This document shows, piece by piece, positions 58,216 through 64,000 of a stretch of 64,000 nt of DNA. Source of the DNA: Tetragonia tetragonoides (taxonomy: Eukaryota; Streptophyta; Magnoliopsida; Caryophyllales; Aizoaceae). Each line of letters begins with the position of its first letter. Within the stretch, counting starts at the first letter, position 1. The translations under genes were made by a program, and so were the position numbers. The stretch is taken from assembly GCA_038025085.1 (NCBI GenBank), contig CM076145.1:15721000-15784999 (forward strand), written 5' to 3'. The notes beneath the pieces are model-generated. The model had not been told where the DNA came from and did no database searches. It saw only the letters and a program-made list of their open reading frames with translations.

Positions 58216-58589
58216 TTCGATGATGCTTCTTGGATGGAATGATCTCGATGTCGACATGGGTCAAGGGCTTTAGCTTTATCTTGACGACCCATGTATTTGT
58301 TGATTTGATCGAGGGCTTCACGCTTGATCCCGATCTTGGGCTTGGGAATTTTCACTTCAACCTTGGTTCAAGTGCTTGTTGCTTTTGGTTGAGTCCACCA
58401 AGTGACTTATCGTTGACAATATGTGGGGAACCTCTCACATGACTATCACACATTCGTCCAAGGTATATCCCTTTTTTTTTTGTCTTTGGTTTTGACTGTA
58501 CTTGAAATCGCTATCAAGTTGCCTACGTACTCATAGAAGCACTCAATTTTGCTATAAGATCAAGTCATAACGTAGTTTAAGAATTTTTT

Positions 58590-58810
58590 TTTTCTTTTTT
58601 TTTTTGGAATTTACCGTTCACAGTCTATACTCTTGCGGGTCAGGAGTATAGATTTTTTTTTGTTGTTTTTTTTTGGCAGTTTTAGCTCTTGCTTAGGAGT
58701 ATTTTTTTTTTTGTGCAGTTTTAGCTCATGCTTAGGAGTATTGTATTTATTTATTTATTTATTTTTTTTTTTTTTTTTTTTTTGTGTGCAGTTTTAGCTC
58801 TTGCTTAGGA
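58590..58810 (+). repeat. T-run plus 'gcagttttagctcttgc' repeats in LARD-2
   Basis: Three copies of 'gcagttttagctcttgctta' plus 'ggagtat' alternate with T runs of variable length. A related copy is at 59400-59425. The neighbouring 'agtctatactcttgcgggtc' block matches, inverted, LARD-1 interior near 42040. Confidence 0.8.
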
Positions 58811-58874
58811 GCACGCAGGCTCTGTGCCTCAAGAACTTGTTTTCGGTTAGCCTACACAACAATTTTTTTTGGTA

Positions 58875-59330
58875 AAGACTTGGTGCGTGAAAGCTTCTCC
58901 CAATCTCCAAGCTTGAACTTTTGAAGTAGGCATGGTGCTTGGAAGCTTTCTCCATGTATACAGACTTGAAACTTTGAAGTAGGCATGGTGCTTGGAAGCT
59001 TTCTCCATATCTCCAGACTTGAAAATTTAAAAATAGACGTGGTGCTTGAGAGCTTTCTCCAAGTCTCCATACTTGAAATATTGAAGTAGACATGGTGCTT
59101 GATAGCTTTCTCTATGCCCCAATGCTTGAAGGTTAGAATGAAGTAGACATGGTGCTTGAGAGCTTTCTCCATGTTCTCATGCTTGAATGTTGAAGTGGAC
59201 GCAGTGCCTTTGGGCTTTCTCTACGTCCTACTTTGCAACTTGGTCTAATTTCTGGTGCTTGAAAGCTTTCTCCAGAGCTTGTACTTGGATGTTGAAGTTG
59301 ACTTGGTGCTAGCAAGCTTTCCCAAGTCTC
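58875..59330 (+). repeat. Tandem array in LARD-2, unit about 53 bp
   Basis: About eight units of 'aggcatggtgcttggaagct' followed by 'ttctccatg' and 'cttgaa'. Successive starts at 58928, 58981 and 59034 are 53 bp apart. Confidence 0.9.
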
Positions 59331-59551
59331 GATAGTTGCTTTTTATTATTTATTTATTTATTAATTTTTCTTTGCTTTGCTTTGCTTTTTTTTTTTATGT
59401 GCAGTTTATCCTCGTGCTTAGGAGCTTTTTGGTTTTGCCATTGGAGTTTGCGGCATCATTTTGGCAACTTTTTCACTTGAATGAGGGCACTCTTTCACGT
59501 CCTGCCCCCATAGTGAAAAGTGACAGTTGACATAAACTTTGATCATGTCCT

Positions 59552-61000
59552 TTATGGAGATTGTGGCTTGGTTGACGTCCCTAGAGAGTCACCATCTTCA
59601 TTATCTTCGTCTGAAGAAGAATATCCTCCATGGTTGATGACTGTAGGATCCATGCCCACAAAGTCATCATCTTTGTTTCGAGAAGCACAACCTCCACGAT
59701 TGGCGATTGTGAGCTCCATGTCGTGAGCTCGAGTCACCAACTCTTGAAATTACTTTGGCTTCACACCCTTCAAGATATAGAGCAAATCCCAATTCATCCC
59801 TTGAATGCACATCTCAACAGCGGATGTCTCCGTTAAGCGATCTTTACATTGAAGACTCAATGAGCGCCACCGATTGATGAACTCGGCGACTGGCTCATTC
59901 CGCAGCTGTGTAGCTGCAGTAAGCTCTGTCATACTCACCACGCGGCGAGTGCTATAGAAGTGATTCAGAAATTCGCCCTCCATTTGCGCCCAATTATCGA
60001 TGGAGTTAGGGGTTAAGTCGGTGTACCAATCAAAGGCCATGCCTTTGAGTGAGCGTACAAATTGCTTCATCAATAAGTCGTCTTCCGTGCCAGCATTATT
60101 GCACGTTTCGATGAAGTGGGCGATGTTGCTTGGGGTTGCCTCTTCCATCGAATTGTTGAAACTTTGGAGGTTTGTATCCAGCAGGCATGCGCAAAACATC
60201 AATCCTCTTTGTGTAGGGCTTGATGTAGTGTTGGCTTCCATTAGTATCGCCACCAATTTGCATCTTGACGGCACTTGTTATCATGCCCTGAATTTGTTGG
60301 ACAGTGAATGTGCTGGAAATAGACTTTTTCTTTGTCTTTCTTTGTTTGGAGCGCACAGGCTCATCGCTACTACTTCCTCTCTTACTTTCGGAAGATTCAC
60401 TCGTCTTTTTCTTTCCCAATTTCTTGGTCAACGCAGAAATTTCTTCATTTTGACGCTCGATCTTAGCGTCCTTCTTCTTGATTTCTTTGGAGAGCTCCTC
60501 TAGCTGCAACTTCATGCTTGTTAATTGCTCCTCCAAAGTATGCGCCTCAATCGTCATGACAGAAACAATAGGATTTGAGAAATCCTTTTGTTGTTGTGTC
60601 CATGAATCAAAATTTGGTGAAGAAGCAAATATATCACCATTGAAGTAGACATCTTCCTCGTAAAAAGGTGATCCAAACAAAGGACTCATGTGGATGTGAC
60701 GCTTATCGCGTACAACATCCAGAGTTTGCTTCAATGATGAAGCGATTAGTCTTCGCTCAACAATAAATTTGGAGTTGAACGAAGGACGTCTGTGTGATTT
60801 TGTAGGAATTGAAGTAGATGGCGGTGAGAGAGCTTCAACAACATCCCTTGTCACCCTTTTAGCGGCAGCAACAGCTGCAACACTTGTAGATCTTTGAGAG
60901 GTAAATCTAACCTTTGTCTTTGTGACTCCAAAATTCTTATTCTTTTGGATCATCATTCTCTTGGTAGAGGTGATGTAGCTTTGTGGAGAAAGAGATGAGG
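59552..61000 (-). pseudogene. LARD-2 gag (Retrotrans_gag type)
   Basis: The frame reads from the leader through a basic N-terminal region and a coiled-coil-like block ('MTIEAHTLEEQLTSMKL', 'ERQNEEISALTKKL'), then 'MPAGYKPPKFQQFDGRGNPK'. After a one-base frameshift near 60135 it continues as 'IAHFIETCNNAG', 'KQFVRSLKGMAFDWYTDL', 'FLNHFYSTRRVVSM' and 'FINRWRSLSLQCKDRL', the gypsy gag core. A TAA at 59750-59752 is followed in frame by 'FQELVTRAHDMELTIA' to 59552. The start codon is uncertain: an ATG at 61076 lies in the LTR, and ATGs near 60955 fit the leader better. Confidence 0.85.
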
Positions 61001-61034
61001 GGTAGAGATAGTCCCACCGAGCGTGCAAAAAATT

Positions 61035-61925
61035 TGTAGACACAAAATATGCATCTGAAACAAATAACAAAGTCAAAATATGTGAACAAATATCAATTTG
61101 TACTTATCATTGAATTTGGGTTACAATCTCTATATATTATCTATTTAGCAAAGACTATAAAAATCCCTTGATTCGATCTCCACTTTGATTTGGTGACGAT
61201 TCACAGACTAGAATTGTAGATCGCAAACGTCAATTTGATTTGTTGAGAAGGGCCAATTAAGGCTTTATCTCGTTCAAAAGGTTGATTTTGTTGATGTAGA
61301 CTTTGGGTCGAGGGTCGACAGACTTGATCTCGATTGAAGCTTTGAGTTGGAGAAGAACCCTTGATTGATGACTTGGGAGTCTTTAATGGAGATCTTCTGT
61401 TGTAGAAGAACTGCAACTTCACCCTTTGATGACTTAGGAGTCTTTGAGTTGTTGTCGGGGCAGAGCTTCGCCTTTGGGTTTTCTGCCTCCCTTCCTCCTA
61501 GGGCTGTCCCCTATTTATAGTGGAGGAGGAGAGAATTGTAGATGAATGGTAATCTCCAAAAGATAGAATTTCACCCCATTATTCGATGAAAAGATAATGT
61601 TTTAATAATTATCTTTTGGGTATTGAGAGTTACCTCCATCACGAACTCTCAAAAAAGATAATTATCTCCAATTTAATTAGGAAATAATTATTATCTTTTA
61701 GTTTAGATAATTCTATTTATTTAAATAGAAATTATTCCTTTAGGAGACATTTACTCCCATCCTTTTGTGGGTCCCGTATGACACGTGGCAACCTCTAATT
61801 TGTCGGCTGCTTCAGTTTGGAGATGACAGATGACTTTATTTTATTGGTCAGTCAAATTATCAACGGTGGACCTTCCCTTACCAGGTGGTGCATTGTAATT
61901 GGCTGACAATTTTTTGCCTTTTACA
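61035..61925 (-). repeat. LARD-2 5' LTR (891 bp)
   Basis: Plus strand starts TGTAGACACAAAATATGC and ends GCCTTTTACA, followed by the TSD copy tggag. A minus-strand TATAAATA at 61512-61519 is the likely promoter of this element. Confidence 0.93.
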
Positions 61926-62244
61926 TGGAGTTTGGAGGGGCAGAGAAGTACATGCTCCAAAGACATGCTGTTGCTTTGGAAACATGTGATGCCTTTGTGG
62001 TCAAGGGTTGTAGGGAGATGGATGGGAGTTATTGTGATTTTATTCACGAGGTTTATCGTATGCCCTTGTATATGCATGGCTGGACCTGTTGTGCCAGAGT
62101 TGGCTTTTGGTAAGCTAGATGACCACTTGGATGGATGGTTGAATGGGTTGGGTAAGGCTAGTGTTGTCTATTGCGCACTTGGTAGTGAATGTTTCCTAAG
62201 TAAGGATAGCTTCCAGGAGCTTATTCTCGGACTTGAGATCACAG

Positions 62245-62671
62245 GTAGGGGTGGAAACATGGTTATGTTGTGTGGTGTTCATGTTCGTGTTGAAAATAAA
62301 CGTGTTAAAAAATTCTCAACTCTATCTCAATTCATTTATTAGATGGGTTAAAATTTTCAACACTAACCCAGTCTGTTTAATAACCGTGTCATAGTCGTGT
62401 CAACCTGTTTAACATGTTCGACTTATTTAACTTATACAAGATCACTAAACATAAAAATTATTTTTATTATTTTAGATAATATGGATCTCTGAACTTTGCT
62501 TGCTAATCTCATGGGCCATAATATTAACGACAAAAAATGCTCCAATGATGGCCGTGAGGGTCTCGAACTTGGGATCTCTGAAATTAGTCAAAATTAGCCC
62601 TTTTTTTTTCTTTTTGCATGTTCTTCTCCCTTGGTTGTTGCATTATATTGCTAATGCATGAGAAATTGCAG
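62245..62671 (+). other. UGT intron (427 bp), hAT-derived at its 5' end
   Basis: Donor ACAG/GTAGGG, acceptor TTGCAG/GTATG, with a T-rich tract and a 'tgctaat' branch-like motif before the acceptor. The donor GT is made of the last host base and the first base of a hAT end. Flanking 8-mers atcacagg (62238-62245) and attgcagg (62665-62672) match at six of eight positions, as an eroded hAT target duplication would. Confidence 0.6.
62246..62470. mobile_element. Truncated hAT element in UGT intron
   Basis: It begins TAGGGGTGGAAACATGG and runs parallel to the reverse complement of the 26943-27438 element ('tgttcatgttcgtgtt', 'ttaataaccgtgtcatagtc', 'gtgtcaacctgtttaac'). Similarity fades by about 62470 and the opposite terminal repeat is not found. 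Confidence 0.75.
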
Positions 62672-63165
62672 GTATGCCATTCTTGGCTGCTCTAAAGCCA
62701 CCAATAGGTTGCGAAACAATTGAATTAGCCCTACCAAAAGGGTTTGCAGCTCGAACAAAGGGAAGAGGAATAGTCCACGGTGGCTGGGTGCAACAACAAT
62801 TGATTTTACAACATCCTTCGATAGAGTGTTTCGTGACTCATTGTGGAGCCGGATCTTTATCCGAAGCTATGGTGAGTGATTGCCAATTAGTATTGTTACC
62901 TCAAGTAACAGATCAATTCATCAATGTAAGGATGTTGAGTTTGGACTTGAAAATCGTTGTCGAGGTCGAGAAACAAGAGGATGGTCTCTTCTCAAAAGAG
63001 GCGGTTTGTAAGGCGGTCAAGGTAGTGATGGATGTAGGGAGCAAGGTGGGGATAGAGGCAAAGACTAACCATGCGAAATGGAGGGAGTTCTTGATGACCA
63101 AAGGACTTGAGGAGTCTTATATGAGTGGTTTTATTGGGAATTTGCGAGGTCTAATACTTGGATGA

Positions 63166-63703
63166 GCGGTCTAAAAGATTTCTTGATTAACTTGAGCTTC
63201 ATCTTGGATTAGTGTGCACTTTGGCCTTTTCTGTTAGTTGATTTGATCTAATATGTTGTGTCCTTTTAAAATTCTCGTCATTAACTAAAGGGTCAGCTGT
63301 CCTACCCTTTGAGGTGCCTACAAGTCAACGCGGAGAAATAGTCACTGTGGTGCACAATGAATACCCTTGATTGTGAACCCAAAAAATAAACTAAAGTTTG
63401 ATATATTCTACATTGTGCCCCTTTACTTGTAAAAATTGAACTTTAGTTTGAGGAAATTTTTCGTTAAAAAATCGTTCACAACTAGCTGTATAAATCAAGG
63501 AAAAAAAATGTTTGGTTGCAAAACCTTAATATGGAGGAAATTGGTAAAAAAGAGCGTATAGTCTCTAGTAGCATTATTATATATAGCACTCCCGGCCTTC
63601 TACAAAGAGTTGAAGTCGACAACAATATCATACTTGGACTATAAGCGCAATACATTGTAAACCTCTAAAAAAAGCTTAAAATCATGGAAACGTTACAAAA
63701 CGT
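63166..63703. other. 3' flank of the UGT gene, no gene
   Basis: AT-rich flank expected to hold the 3' UTR and polyadenylation region of the glycosyltransferase. No other feature recognised. Confidence 0.4.
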
Positions 63704-63961
63704 TTGAGAGTTAATTCAGAAATGAAAAGGTTACAACCAAATAAGAGATTTCTGATTAAAAACACAAAAGCCCACATGAAAGTTTGGACTAAGGAGCATT
63801 TTGGGATGGTTCAACAGCAAATTAGAGAAGTGTTGGGCAAAATTGATGAGATACAATGCAATGGGCAAGCAAATACGAATCAAGAAGAGGAGTCAGATCT
63901 TTATGCTAGCGGAATTGGGCGTTTAGTTGTGTCCAATTCTTCCTTTGTTGTGTCCAACTGA
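63704..63961 (+). pseudogene. LINE ORF2 fragment (endonuclease-RT linker)
   Basis: The frame contains 'KAHMKVWTKEHFGMVQQQ' and 'VLGKIDEIQ', which resembles the segment between endonuclease and reverse transcriptase of plant LINEs ('...W-K-E-FG'). Similarity is lost after about 63900. It is a small fragment near the window edge. Confidence 0.45.
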
Positions 63962-64000
63962 ACGTCGAAATGGAATACGACTCAAAGAATGTTGTAGCTT

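Larger units (their letters stand above)
55778..61925 (-). mobile_element. Non-autonomous gypsy-type LTR element 2 (LARD-2)
   Basis: LTRs at 55778-56669 and 61035-61925, perfect 5-bp TSD tggag at 55773-55777 and 61926-61930. On the minus strand the leader 'gctcggtgggactatctc' follows the 5' LTR (high coordinates), then gag, then about 2.9 kb of low-complexity and tandem repeats, a polypurine tract and the 3' LTR. No protease, RT or integrase. It splits the glycosyltransferase coding sequence. The gag is of Ty3/gypsy type. Confidence 0.93.
54891..63165 (+). pseudogene. UDP-glycosyltransferase, UGT79-like, broken by transposons
   Basis: Four coding pieces: 54891-55071, 55386-55777, 61931-62244 and 62672-63165, about 460 codons, the usual family length. 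The N-terminus '[20 protein letters not shown]' holds the catalytic His (about residue 25). The C-terminal PSPG box reads 'VHGGWVQQQLILQHP', 'CFVTHCGAGSLSEA' and 'LLPQVTDQ'. UGT79 enzymes typically add a second sugar to anthocyanins or other flavonoid glycosides. A hAT element (55072-55377) and LARD-2 (55778-61925) sit in the coding sequence; each plus its TSD copy keeps the frame bookkeeping consistent. A frameshift near 62090 separates 'EVYRMPLYMHG' from 'AGPVVPELAFGK'. The GT-AG intron 62245-62671 joins 'LGLEIT(G)' to 'MPFLAALKPP' in phase 1. Confidence 0.9.

Noticed and set aside
57732..58223. Thr/Ser/Pro-rich frames
   Set aside because: They translate a short tandem array in the non-coding part of LARD-2 and change frame along it.
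58794..59315. Overlapping minus-strand frames of about 100 codons
   Set aside because: They cover the 53-bp tandem array; the repeated 'ESFQAPCLL' and 'KHHVYF' patterns are periodic by-products.
1..64000. CRISPR array, phage-defence or other prokaryotic system
   Set aside because: All direct repeats found are LTRs, plant MITEs or tandem arrays within retroelements; host genes are intron-containing plant genes.

Overview
The window is nuclear DNA from a flowering plant, almost certainly a dicot: genes have introns with GT-AG borders, intergenic DNA is AT-rich, and most of the sequence is nested transposable elements. Short repeats of the 'gagacggtctca / ccgtcttatagaag' type hint at Caryophyllales, but that is a weak inference. 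There is no prokaryotic gene cluster, CRISPR array, rRNA or organelle insert.

Layout. 1-4400: 5'-truncated Ty1/copia element (minus). 4849-7017: three 3' exons of a small plant-specific gene (plus); its first intron carries a hAT MITE. 7905-14375: ten-exon ABCB13/14-like transporter (minus) with an in-frame stop in the last exon and a small deletion in the first ATPase domain. 15711-17082: 5'-truncated LINE (minus). 17960-20000: two copies of a small MITE and a long-inverted-repeat, Mutator-like element. 20000-24560: unrecognised transcript-like DNA, then an old LINE broken by a younger LINE. 25879-25909: Helitron-type 3' end. 26049-28190: LINE RNase H fragment, hAT MITE and a Harbinger-type MITE inside another inverted-repeat element. 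28456-44257: non-autonomous gypsy-type element with perfect TSD, split by a Tekay-like chromovirus (29643-41970) with 2.8-kb LTRs and a partial tandem second copy. 44421-44842: Harbinger-type MITE. 45275-51009: complete but decayed Tork/TNT1-like copia element (plus). 51056-53690: tandem and segmental duplications and a further MITE. 54891-63165: UGT79-like glycosyltransferase gene (plus) broken by a hAT MITE, a 6.1-kb gypsy-type element and a frameshift, with an intron whose donor lies exactly at the end of another hAT copy.

Only three host genes are recognisable: the small unknown gene, the ABC transporter and the glycosyltransferase; the last two look like pseudogenes. Nothing suggests they share a pathway. 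Insertion order can be read from target-site duplications: eight elements have exact ones (five LTR or hAT elements, three Harbinger-type). The most unusual points are the probable transposon-made intron in the glycosyltransferase gene, the recombinant chromovirus with a templated-filler junction, and two related non-autonomous gypsy elements with different tandem arrays in the same internal position.
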